From NCBI GenBank assembly GCA_964422465.1, contig CAYRBD010000042.1:1-27160 (forward strand): a stretch of 27,160 nucleotides of DNA. Reading direction: 5' to 3'. A program made the translations under genes and the position numbers. The stretch comes from FW021-bin31 sp964422465. Lineage in GTDB: Bacteria; Bacteroidota; Bacteroidia; Chitinophagales; Chitinophagaceae. Position 1 is the stretch's first letter; each line of letters starts with the position of its first letter. The notes beneath the pieces were generated by a model that saw nothing but the letters and a program-made list of their open reading frames with translations, did no database searches and was not told the DNA's origin. Below, one piece after another: positions 1 to 7,222 of this stretch.

Positions 1-964
1 TAATTATGACTCCATTGGCAGCCCTTGAGCCATAGATTGAGGTGGCTGCGGCATCTTTTAGTACGGTTAAGGATTCAATATCATCCGGGCTGAGTCCGGA
101 TATGGAAACCGAAGAGGGAACTCCATCCACAACATACAGTGGTCCACGGCTGGCATTAATAGAACCAATCCCCCGTATGTAAACATTTCCTACGGAATTG
201 GGTTCTCCCGAACCGCTGGCTACCATTACTCCCGGCAAATTGCCTTTCATGCTTTGAAGTACATTTTCTCTGGGGGCATCCCGGAAGGTTTCGGGCTGAA
301 GAGTGGATAGTGAACCGGTATATGAAGCTTTGTTTTGTGTCCCATAGGCTACAACTACCAACTGGTTTAACTCTGATTGAGCTTGTAGAAGGGTGATATT
401 TATTTCCTGATTACCGTCCACCTTTACCTCTTTACGCTTAAATCCGATGCTGGATACCACCAGTATGCTGTTAGGAGAAACATCTAAGGTAAACTCGCCA
501 TCCTCGTTTGTAATGGTACCCTTGTTGCTGTTTTTTACCCTTATACTTACGCCTGCAATAGGATGTCCATTTGCGTCAGTAACTTTACCATGAAGGGGAG
601 GGGGAGGAAGAGGCACTTCCGGGGTAGCAATATCCGATTGTCCTTTTTTAGAGACAACGATGGTATTTCCTTCTATGGAAAATCCAAGCGGTTGTCCCTG
701 AAAAATAGAGGTCAATGCCGAATTCAGGGGGACGCCTTTCAGCCTTATGGTTACCGGTTTGGCCAGCGATAAATCTTTATTTCTGTAGAAGAAAACATAA
801 CCGGTTTGCCTTTTTATTGCAGAAAAGACCGTCTCCATGGATACGTTCTTCCCTGAATAAGAAACCTGTTGTGAAAAGGCGTGTCCGCTTACCTCCAGAA
901 AGGTAAAGGTTAGTAATACAGCAGTCAACTTCATTGTTAATAGCCATTTAGATAATTGTTTCAT
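1..964 (-). CDS. SusC/RagA-type TonB-linked outer membrane receptor, N-terminal part (partial)
   Basis: The frame opens at ATG 964 and stays open to the left window edge, giving 321 codons; the 3' end is missing. Translation begins MKQLSKWLLTMKLTAVLLTF, a signal peptide. An STN domain follows at about residues 25-115 (with QTGYVFFYRNKD), then a carboxypeptidase-regulatory-like domain at about 125-205, then the start of the TonB plug with VYIRGIGSINASRGPLYVVD and SIYGSRAANGVI near the edge. These are hallmarks of SusC-family receptors, which import glycans or peptides across the outer membrane with a SusD lipoprotein; susD would lie further left. The STN domain is the part that contacts FecR in FecA-type signalling, so this receptor is the likely sensor for the adjacent fecR/fecI pair. 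Substrate cannot be told. Family assignment is certain; the signalling role is inferred. Confidence 0.93.
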   Translation of the reverse strand, partial: MKQLSKWLLTMKLTAVLLTFTFLEVSGHAFSQQVSYSGKNVSMETVFSAIKRQTGYVFFYRNKDLSLAKPVTIRLKGVPLNSALTSIFQGQPLGFSIEGNTIVVSKKGQSDIATPEVPLPPPPLHGKVTDANGHPIAGVSIRVKNSNKGTITNEDGEFTLDVSPNSILVVSSIGFKRKEVKVDGNQEINITLLQAQSELNQLVVVAYGTQNKASYTGSLSTLQPETFRDAPRENVLQSMKGNLPGVMVASGSGEPNSVGNVYIRGIGSINASRGPLYVVDGVPSSVSISGLSPDDIESLTVLKDAAATSIYGSRAANGVII

Positions 965-983
965 AACTTTACATGGTTTGTAC

Positions 984-1000
984 GGCGATTCTGAATCGCC
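984..1000 (-). promoter_or_regulatory. Hairpin in the susC leader
   Basis: Perfect 7-bp inverted repeat GGCGATT / AATCGCC with a 3-base loop, ending 20 bases upstream of the susC start codon. In mRNA it would form a compact hairpin just before the ribosome binding region. A regulatory role is inferred only. Confidence 0.4.
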
Positions 1001-1006
1001 TGAGGG

Positions 1007-1117
1007 TTAAAATAATTCATTCAGCTTACTCCAAATTGGTTGATGATTATAAACCCTTATCCGAAATTTTCGGACCTCCCGGAAGTGTTCCAGCACTTCC
1101 GGTTTTTTTGGATTCAT
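1007..1117 (-). CDS. Possible 36-residue leader ORF between fecR and susC
   Basis: An ATG at 1117, preceded by a purine-rich AGGTGATAAAA, opens a frame of 36 codons that stops at 1007. It starts MNPKKPEVLEHFREVRKF and ends WSKLNELF; the product would be strongly basic and has no signal peptide or recognised domain. It begins 15 bases after the fecR stop and ends 42 bases before the susC start. Codons 5-12 coincide with the 1079-1102 hairpin, so base pairing alone could create this open frame. I do not recognise the product. It could be a leader peptide, a small protein or chance. Confidence 0.3.
   Translation of the reverse strand: MNPKKPEVLEHFREVRKFRIRVYNHQPIWSKLNELF
1060..1109. other. Two adjacent inverted repeats in the fecR-susC spacer, one terminator-like on the plus strand
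   Basis: TCCGAAA-T-TTTCGGA occupies 1060-1074. CCGGAAGTG / CACTTCCGG (9-bp perfect arms, 6-base loop) occupies 1079-1102 and is followed on the plus strand by seven Ts (1103-1109). Read on plus this has the form of an intrinsic terminator, but no plus-strand gene ends here. On the minus strand, which carries fecR and susC, the hairpin is preceded by As and has no U-tract, so it should not terminate by itself. It may instead block antisense transcripts, stabilise processed mRNA ends or take part in attenuation. Confidence 0.55.
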
Positions 1118-1132
1118 TTTTATCACCTTTTT

Positions 1133-2332
1133 TTAAGGCATGATAAGTACCTTTTTATTTCCTTCTATTTTATATTTTACTCTGGTTTTCTTTAAGACGT
1201 TGAGCACATCCTGTAAGGAAAGGTTTTTCCCTATCTCCCCCGAAAATGTTTCTGTAGGGATGTTTCCTTTGTACTGCACCTCCAAATCATACCAGCGGGC
1301 CAATTCCTGCATGACCTCCTGAATACCGGCCCGGTGAAAACTGAAAAAACCGTTTTTCCAGGCCATGACTTCCGATAGGTTGGCATTTTTAACCAATTTA
1401 ATTTGTCCCTGCTTATTGATCCTGGCTTGTTGTCCCGGGATAAGGGTCTGTTTTTGGGATCCCTGACTGACCCTTACTTTTCCTTGTAACAGGGTGGTTT
1501 TTATGGTGGCTTCTTCCGGGTAGGCTTTAATATTAAAACGTGTGCCCAGCACCTGTACCTGCATCTTCCCTGTGGTTACTCTAAAAGGTTGTTCCGGCTT
1601 ATCTGCTATCTCAAAATAGACTTCCCCGGTAATCTCTACTTTTCTATTTTTGCCAATGAATGCGGTGGGGTACCGAATGGAGGAGGCGGAACTCAGCCAT
1701 ACTTTGCTGCCATCGGCCAGAGTTATGTGCATAATCCTGCTCCCTCTGGGGACAGATAAGGTATTGTAAACAACTTTTTGTTTACCGTTACCCGAACTCT
1801 GATAGGCTATCCGGCCATTGGCAAGTTTTTGGATATTTGAATTTCCCTGTTGCCCGAGTGAGCCGTTTGGTATGCTGTCCAGATTGATTTGAGTTCCATT
1901 ACCCAGAGTCAGTATGGCATGTGAAGAAGAAGGGGCGGCAATATTTTGTGTATCTGTTTTTGAAAGATTGATTTTGGGTTGTCCGGAATGTCGGGTATCT
2001 TTATTTACCAAAAAATAGATGCCCACACTCAATAAAATCAAGAAGGAAGCTGCCGCCGCCAGGCCAGGCCATCGTGATATTTTGAATTTCTTGTGCACAG
2101 GCCGGTCGGTTTCAGGAAGTTTTTGAACAATACCTTCATATAAGTCGTCAGAATTTGATGTAGCTTGAAATGGTTCAGGATGAAAATTATCCCAATAATC
2201 ATCTATCAGGTTCTTAATAATTTCCTTATTATCAGGATCGGCCAGGAAGTGCATCAGTTCCTGGGTTTCTTCCCGGTTTGCAGACTGATTCAAATATTGG
2301 CTAAAAAGGTATCGCAAGCGCTTTGTTTCCAT
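1133..2332 (-). CDS. FecR-family anti-sigma factor
   Basis: A 399-residue inner-membrane regulator. The N-terminal cytoplasmic part (about 1-85) would bind the ECF sigma factor. One transmembrane helix follows (WPGLAAAASFLILLSVGIYF, about 88-110). The periplasmic FecR domain begins around LSVPRGSRIMHITLADGSKVWL and includes GEVYFEIADKPEQPFRVTT and VLGTRFNIKAYPE. The last ~70 residues (AGIQEVMQELARWYDLEVQY onward) match the DUF4974 C-terminal domain typical of Bacteroidota FecR proteins. Length is normal. It lies 51 bp downstream of a TonB receptor and 168 bp upstream of the STN-bearing susC, which fits transfer of an outer-membrane occupancy signal from SusC through FecR to the sigma factor at 4976-5542. 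Confidence 0.95.
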   Translation of the reverse strand: METKRLRYLFSQYLNQSANREETQELMHFLADPDNKEIIKNLIDDYWDNFHPEPFQATSNSDDLYEGIVQKLPETDRPVHKKFKISRWPGLAAAASFLILLSVGIYFLVNKDTRHSGQPKINLSKTDTQNIAAPSSSHAILTLGNGTQINLDSIPNGSLGQQGNSNIQKLANGRIAYQSSGNGKQKVVYNTLSVPRGSRIMHITLADGSKVWLSSASSIRYPTAFIGKNRKVEITGEVYFEIADKPEQPFRVTTGKMQVQVLGTRFNIKAYPEEATIKTTLLQGKVRVSQGSQKQTLIPGQQARINKQGQIKLVKNANLSEVMAWKNGFFSFHRAGIQEVMQELARWYDLEVQYKGNIPTETFSGEIGKNLSLQDVLNVLKKTRVKYKIEGNKKVLIMP

Positions 2333-2383
2333 ACTTAGTCTTTAGACGCACGGAAACTAAAAAAGGGCTAGTGCCTTTTGAAT

Positions 2384-4846
2384 TTAATCCTGTTCTCCCG
2401 GAAGCGGAGTGATATTTGCACCCGAACCAATGTCTGGCTCATTTTTATCCTTTTTAAAGAGGTGTAAATTGGGATTCCCAAAAGTCCAGGCCAGATTGAT
2501 TTTGAGATAGGGCTTAACTATCGAAAGACTGTTTTGAGAGAACAGACCGGGCATATAATAAAAGGAAGCCTTCTTATGGTCAAATATACGGGCACAAGTG
2601 ACGGTAATACTGATATTTTTTTCTTTGAAAAATTTCTTTTCTACTGCAGCATCTGCATATCCGAATTCTCTCAGGGTACCTTGAGGAATAGCTATGGGGC
2701 TGTGATAATTTCCCGAAAGCTGAAGCGTGATATCTGCCGGCAGTTTAATATTGGAACTTATCTTAGCATACCAACTAAAACGGCTGTTGGAGAAAGTGCG
2801 TGATTTGACTGATGCCTTTAAAGCATTATGAAACAGGTTAACATCGGCAATTATGTTCCACCAGGAAGTTACAGCCCCCTGATAGGTGAGTTCTGTTCCA
2901 AAGTTGTTATCTGATCGGGCATTGATGGCGTAAGTGATCAAGGTATCCTGCGACTGGTGGAAAGGCTCGGTATAGGTGGTAATACGGTGGTTAATATTTT
3001 TAAAATACAGGCTTACCAGCAGGTTGCTTTGTCCGAATAGGCTGTTGTAATTCAGTTCAAAGGAATGGGTATATTCCGGTTTGAGGTCGGGATTTCCACG
3101 ACTCAGGTTTTGGGGGTCGGTATAGTCTGTAAAAGGTACCCGTTGCAAAAAATCGGGTCGGTTTACCCGCCGGCTGTAGTTTAATTGTAGTTGTTCCGAG
3201 GCTGAGAAATGATAATCCATGAAAAGGGAGGGGTAAAGAGCAGGCTTATCATTTTGGGGTTTGAAATACAGCCCTTCTGCGGGTAAAGCTCCAGAATAAC
3301 CATAGCTTTCCGTGCGGAGCCCCAACTCATATCCGAAGTGATTGAAAGAGCCTGAAAACTGTAAGTAGGCAGCATAAATTTTTTCAGTGAATGAGTAATC
3401 TGTGGACAGCGTCCGGTTGAAAACAGAATCTCTTTCATGCAAATCATAAACGTTGTAAATACTTTTATAATGATTCAGAGTGGTTTTCAGTCCGGCCTGA
3501 ATTTTCTCATGTTGAGAAATTGGATTAGTATAATCTATTTGCCCTGTAAAAAAGGCAGCATGCCCAAAGCCTCCGGTAGTCTGCTTTGCTGCAGGCTGTA
3601 TGGGTTTCCCTTTCCTGTCTTTAAAGTAGGTCGTATAATCTCCCAGCCGGTCTTCTGAATACGTATTCAAATTAAGATCGGCGGTTATTTCATGCCCTTT
3701 CTTTTCGAAATTATGTTTATATAAAAAGTCTGCAGCGTAATAATGATAGATTTGTTTGTTGAAGGTTTCTCTATTTCGGGATGAGTCCGGATCACCCTGA
3801 CTGTTCAGATAGACACTTTTTAGCGTTTTATTATTTTGTGGCGTACCCTTTATCAGGCTTCCGGTCAGGGAAAAGGTATTGGCTTCATCCGGATAGAAAT
3901 CAATTCCAATCTGCCCCGTCTGAAAAAAGCCTCCCCGCCTGCGATGTGAAAATTGTTGAATCTGATGGTTGTTTTTGATGTTTTGACGGTTCAGGCTTTC
4001 ATTATAGGGTTCCTTGGTTCGGCGTTTCAGGTAATAGCTAAGAGAAAGATTGAAGGGTTTTCGATAAACATTTAAATTCGCACCTCCTTTGTATTTTCCC
4101 CGCAATTCTTCAGTAAAGCTCACCCTCCCGTTTATTCCGGGCTTTCTGTTTTTTTTCAATATAATATTTAAAATCCCTGACATTCCGGAGGCATCAAATT
4201 GTGCGGAAGGATTAGTGATGACTTCGATTTTTGCGATGTTTTCAGCAGGGATTTCATCCAGCGTTATCAACGAGCGTTTCCCATCAATGTATATAACCGG
4301 ACTTCCATTCCTTAAGGTTACTTTCCCGTCTATATCCACATCTATCCCCGGAACATGTCTTAACATATCCAGCGCATTGCCCCCTTTGGCTTCAATACTT
4401 TTAGAAACATCAAAGACTTTTTTATCCAGATCCATGGTATAAGTCGGCTTTGTAGCCGTAATATCTATCGTTTTTAGTCTGGAGGCTGAATTATTCAGGG
4501 AAAAGGTTCCGAGGTTCAATTTTTGATCGTCGGCAGATAGTGAAAAATGATGGTATAACGATTGATATCCCAGGAAACTTATTTTCAAAATATAATTTCC
4601 CGAAGGCAATTGTTTAATTTGAAAATTTCCATTTTCTTTAGATAAAACGCCTTTTTCCAGGGATGAATCTTCAAGGTGCAGCACGGATATACTGGCAAAT
4701 CCAATCCCTTGTTGGGTAGCTTTATCAATAATCTTTCCATAAAGGAGGCTGTTACCTGTGGAAGTTTCTGTAATCTGTTGCCCTTTGGTGAAAAAAGGTA
4801 AAAAAATGAAAGCCATTAATAATTCTCCAACTCTATTTATTCCCAT
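2384..4846 (-). CDS. TonB-dependent receptor / outer membrane beta-barrel protein (OMP_b-brl_3 type)
   Basis: An 820-residue outer-membrane protein. It has a signal peptide (about 1-22, ending FTKGQ), a carboxypeptidase-regulatory-like beta-sandwich (about 33-115, GKIIDKATQQGIGFASISVL), a plug-like region (about 150-230; VPGIDVDIDGKVTLRNGSPV and ITNPSAQFDASGMSGILNII) and a long C-terminal beta-barrel rich in alternating aromatic strands. It lacks an STN domain and the SusC signatures, so it belongs to the smaller receptor family annotated as outer membrane beta-barrel family protein; ligand unknown. It sits between the sigma factor (129 bp upstream) and fecR (51 bp downstream), where those two genes are usually adjacent, and so may be co-transcribed with both. 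Confidence 0.9.
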   Translation of the reverse strand: MGINRVGELLMAFIFLPFFTKGQQITETSTGNSLLYGKIIDKATQQGIGFASISVLHLEDSSLEKGVLSKENGNFQIKQLPSGNYILKISFLGYQSLYHHFSLSADDQKLNLGTFSLNNSASRLKTIDITATKPTYTMDLDKKVFDVSKSIEAKGGNALDMLRHVPGIDVDIDGKVTLRNGSPVIYIDGKRSLITLDEIPAENIAKIEVITNPSAQFDASGMSGILNIILKKNRKPGINGRVSFTEELRGKYKGGANLNVYRKPFNLSLSYYLKRRTKEPYNESLNRQNIKNNHQIQQFSHRRRGGFFQTGQIGIDFYPDEANTFSLTGSLIKGTPQNNKTLKSVYLNSQGDPDSSRNRETFNKQIYHYYAADFLYKHNFEKKGHEITADLNLNTYSEDRLGDYTTYFKDRKGKPIQPAAKQTTGGFGHAAFFTGQIDYTNPISQHEKIQAGLKTTLNHYKSIYNVYDLHERDSVFNRTLSTDYSFTEKIYAAYLQFSGSFNHFGYELGLRTESYGYSGALPAEGLYFKPQNDKPALYPSLFMDYHFSASEQLQLNYSRRVNRPDFLQRVPFTDYTDPQNLSRGNPDLKPEYTHSFELNYNSLFGQSNLLVSLYFKNINHRITTYTEPFHQSQDTLITYAINARSDNNFGTELTYQGAVTSWWNIIADVNLFHNALKASVKSRTFSNSRFSWYAKISSNIKLPADITLQLSGNYHSPIAIPQGTLREFGYADAAVEKKFFKEKNISITVTCARIFDHKKASFYYMPGLFSQNSLSIVKPYLKINLAWTFGNPNLHLFKKDKNEPDIGSGANITPLPGEQD

Positions 4847-4975
4847 AAACCAAATTGTAAACTCAGGAGGGTGATGTTCTTTTGAAGTTCTAAGCTTCCA
4901 TCTTAAGACTAACGGGGGAGTGGAAAGGGCTATGGTTAATAAGAAAGATTTATGTTATGGAAGGAATAACCGGGG

Positions 4976-5542
4976 TTATAAGATGCTTTTTTTGTTCGCT
5001 TCAAGAAACAGGTGAATGGAATGAAGCGCTGCCTTCATGTGATTTTTTACTGTGTGAATGGAGAGCCCCAACTTTTCAGCAATAACAATTTGTTTCATTC
5101 CCTCATAACGGCTTAACTGATAGACTTCTTTCTGGCGGGGAGGCAATTGATCAACTGCCGCCTTTAGCAGCAATTCCCATTTTCTGTAAAAGTTGTCATT
5201 TGAAGTTTCTGAAATCTGAGTCTCCATGTTGTTTTTAATATCTTCCAAAACCCGCCTTTCTACTGCCAGATGCCGTAGCAGCGTATAGATGTGATTTCGT
5301 GCGAGCGTTTTTATCCAGGAACTGAAATATTGAATTTCAGGAAGTTGTAACCGGTTGGTCCAGACTTTTATAAATACTTCCTGAGTAACTTCTTCTGCCA
5401 TGGCCTCGGAGTGGGTAAGATACAGTGCAAAAGTGTATATCTTTTGATGGTATTGGTCAAACAAGACCCGGAATGCCTCTTCTTTTCCTTCTGCTACCTG
5501 TTGGAGAATATGTTTGGTTTGCTTCAGGGAAGATAAAGACAT
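4976..5542 (-). CDS. ECF RNA polymerase sigma factor, FecI-like
   Basis: A 188-residue group 4 sigma factor. Region 2 spans about residues 24-90 (LFDQYHQKIYTFALYLTHSE, then AEEVTQEVFIKVW and FSSWIKTLARNHIYTLLR). Region 4 spans about 130-180 (QLPPRQKEVYQLSRYEGMKQ, then AEKLGLSIHTVKNHMKAALH, a helix-turn-helix that reads the -35 element). Length and layout are those of Bacteroidota FecI-type factors controlled by a FecR anti-sigma. It is the first gene of the minus-strand cluster and should direct transcription of the downstream susC. A phylum-type -7 motif lies upstream at 5612-5619. Confidence 0.95.
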   Translation of the reverse strand: MSLSSLKQTKHILQQVAEGKEEAFRVLFDQYHQKIYTFALYLTHSEAMAEEVTQEVFIKVWTNRLQLPEIQYFSSWIKTLARNHIYTLLRHLAVERRVLEDIKNNMETQISETSNDNFYRKWELLLKAAVDQLPPRQKEVYQLSRYEGMKQIVIAEKLGLSIHTVKNHMKAALHSIHLFLEANKKSIL

Positions 5543-5611
5543 GACATTAGGATTGTTAAAGCAAATGGGCCGGTTAAAATTCTTTTTATATTAAATATTT
5601 TTAAACTTGTT

Positions 5612-5619
5612 CAAAGTTA
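5612..5619 (-). promoter_or_regulatory. Possible -7 element for the ECF sigma gene
   Basis: On the minus strand TAACTTTG matches the Bacteroidota -7 consensus TAnnTTTG, 69 bases upstream of the sigma start codon. I see no TTTG at the expected -33 distance, so this is only half of a promoter. Confidence 0.35.
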
Positions 5620-5641
5620 CTGTTTTTTATCCTATTCCTTT

Positions 5642-5649
5642 TAGTTTTG
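5642..5649 (+). promoter_or_regulatory. Possible -7 element for the DUF4382 lipoprotein gene
   Basis: TAGTTTTG matches TAnnTTTG on the plus strand, 60 bases upstream of the ATG at 5710. No TTG is present about 20 bases further upstream. It lies back to back with the minus-strand -7 candidate at 5612-5619 in the divergent intergenic region 5543-5709. Confidence 0.35.
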
Positions 5650-5709
5650 GTATCATTATTGCACTTCTGGTTTCAGTTTTTAAATGTATAAATTCCCCGA
5701 GCTAAGGAA

Positions 5710-6522
5710 ATGAGAAAATTGTTTATTGGCGTATTGAGCGTGATGGTAGCCGCCTTCCTGATGAGTTCTTGTAATAAGGAAACTAAAGATATTCAACCTT
5801 CTTCTTTTTTAGAAATTTACCTGACAGATGCCCCCGCTGATTACAAAGCGGTATGGATTGATATTCAAAAGGTAATGGTGCATGTTTCGGGAGGCGATTC
5901 TTCGAATCAGTCGGGATGGAGCGAAGTAACATTAATGCGAAAAGGGTTGTACAATTTGCTGAATTTTAGAAATGGGAAAGATACTCTTCTTGCGGCTGTT
6001 GATCTCCCGGCAGGCCGGGTTTCACAAATTAGACTCATGCTGGGAGACCGGAACTCTGTGGTGCTGAAAGATGGCTCGCAAATACCACTGACAGTCCCCT
6101 CGGCCCAACCATCCGGATTGAAATTGAATGTTCATGCAGAACTTAAAGCGGGAATCTCTTACGCACTGGTTTTGGATTTTGATGCCACTCAATCCATCGT
6201 TGAGGCCGGCCATAGCGGAAAATATATATTAAAACCTGTAATCCGCACTTTTGAAAAGACTGCGGGCGGCGCGATAGAAGGAATGGTCTTGCCTCAAGAA
6301 GCACAAACCCAGGTGCTGGCTGTTCAAAATGAGGATACCCTGCGCACGCTCCCCGATGCGGATGGGAGTTACAAGTTTTGGGGGTTGCCTGTGGGAACTT
6401 ATAAAATGTTATTTAAACCGGGCATTTCTACCAGATATCTAGAAGATACAATTAATGATGTTGAGGTAGAGGAGGGGCAGGCCACCAAAATAGATACTGT
6501 TTATCTGCGTACAGGCCCTTAA
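5710..6522 (+). CDS. DUF4382 domain-containing lipoprotein
   Basis: A 270-residue exported lipoprotein of unknown function. The signal peptide ends in the lipobox LMSSC (Cys21). Residues about 33-182 match the DUF4382 pattern: LEIYLTDAPADYKAVWIDIQ at the start, then AGRVSQIRLMLGDRN, PSGLKLNVHAELKAGISYAL and LDFDATQSIVEAGHSGKYIL. A C-terminal module of about 75 residues (GGAIEGMVLPQEAQ, then LPDADGSYKFWGLPVGTYKM) looks like a carboxypeptidase-regulatory-like sandwich, as found in many cell-surface proteins. An AAGGAA sits just before the ATG. It is divergent from the sigma gene and converges on the metallohydrolase gene with overlapping stops. A surface or periplasmic ligand-binding role is plausible but unproven. 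Confidence 0.88.
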   Translation: MRKLFIGVLSVMVAAFLMSSCNKETKDIQPSSFLEIYLTDAPADYKAVWIDIQKVMVHVSGGDSSNQSGWSEVTLMRKGLYNLLNFRNGKDTLLAAVDLPAGRVSQIRLMLGDRNSVVLKDGSQIPLTVPSAQPSGLKLNVHAELKAGISYALVLDFDATQSIVEAGHSGKYILKPVIRTFEKTAGGAIEGMVLPQEAQTQVLAVQNEDTLRTLPDADGSYKFWGLPVGTYKMLFKPGISTRYLEDTINDVEVEEGQATKIDTVYLRTGP

Positions 6523-7160
6523 GGTCTCACAAAAGGGTTGAATTGCTTCTCATGGCCAATGGTCGTTTCGGGCCCATGGCCGGTATATACCACGGTTTCA
6601 TCCGGCAGCAGATACAACTTTTCACGGATAGAGGCTGTCAGAAATTCCGCATTTCCTCCTGGCAGATCAGTGCGTCCTATGCTTTCATTGAAAAGGACAT
6701 CCCCGCCTATCAGAAAACTTTGCTTCTCGCAGTAAAAACAAAGGCTGCCCGGAGAGTGCCCCGGAGCTAATAGTATTGAGAGCTGGTCTTCTCCCAGTTG
6801 GAGCCGGTCTTTCTCCTCCAGATAATTCTCGGGCTCGGGGGAGGGCTCAAGCGGCAGATCATAACGTAGTCCGGCTTCCGTTGACTGCGCTAAGATGGCC
6901 TTTTCCCATTTGTGAAACTCCGGCTTCAATCCAAAATGATCAAAAATGAGTTTATTCCCAAATACATGATCCAAATGGCAATGGGTATTGAGCAACCTTA
7001 TGGGAGACAATTTGTTAGATTCTATATAATTCAGGAGTATTTGCTGCTCTTTTTTAAAATAAGCGCCGGGGTCTATAATGAAACAGTCTTTTCTTTCGTT
7101 AATTAACAAAAATGTATTTTCCTGAAACGGATTAAATGTAAACGACTTAACTTCGAGCAT
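6519..7160 (-). CDS. MBL-fold metallohydrolase, glyoxalase II-like
   Basis: A 213-residue cytoplasmic enzyme with a complete binuclear metal set: THCHLDH (His60, His62, Asp64, His65), His135 in APGHSPGSLCFY, Asp154 in GGDVLFNESIGRTDLPGG, and His195 in YTGHGPETTIG. The GRTDLPGG stretch and overall size match the Bacteroidota proteins annotated as MBL fold metallo-hydrolase / hydroxyacylglutathione hydrolase-like. The C-terminal glutathione-binding domain of true GloB is absent, so a thioester or other small hydrolytic substrate is more likely than S-lactoylglutathione; the actual substrate is not evident. Its TAA shares the palindrome TTAA (6519-6522) with the stop of the convergent lipoprotein gene. 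The 62-bp gap before the divergent gene at 7223 holds a -7-like TATTTTTG on the minus strand (7198-7191). Confidence 0.92.
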   Translation of the reverse strand: MLEVKSFTFNPFQENTFLLINERKDCFIIDPGAYFKKEQQILLNYIESNKLSPIRLLNTHCHLDHVFGNKLIFDHFGLKPEFHKWEKAILAQSTEAGLRYDLPLEPSPEPENYLEEKDRLQLGEDQLSILLAPGHSPGSLCFYCEKQSFLIGGDVLFNESIGRTDLPGGNAEFLTASIREKLYLLPDETVVYTGHGPETTIGHEKQFNPFVRP

Positions 7161-7222
7161 AATACAGTTTATTTTGTACCTTTATTTGCTCAAAAATACG
7201 TGAATAACCTTAGTATCTTCTT

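Noticed and set aside
1079..1109. Intrinsic terminator of the fecR transcript
   Set aside because: The T-run follows the hairpin only on the plus strand; fecR is on minus, where the run precedes the stem.
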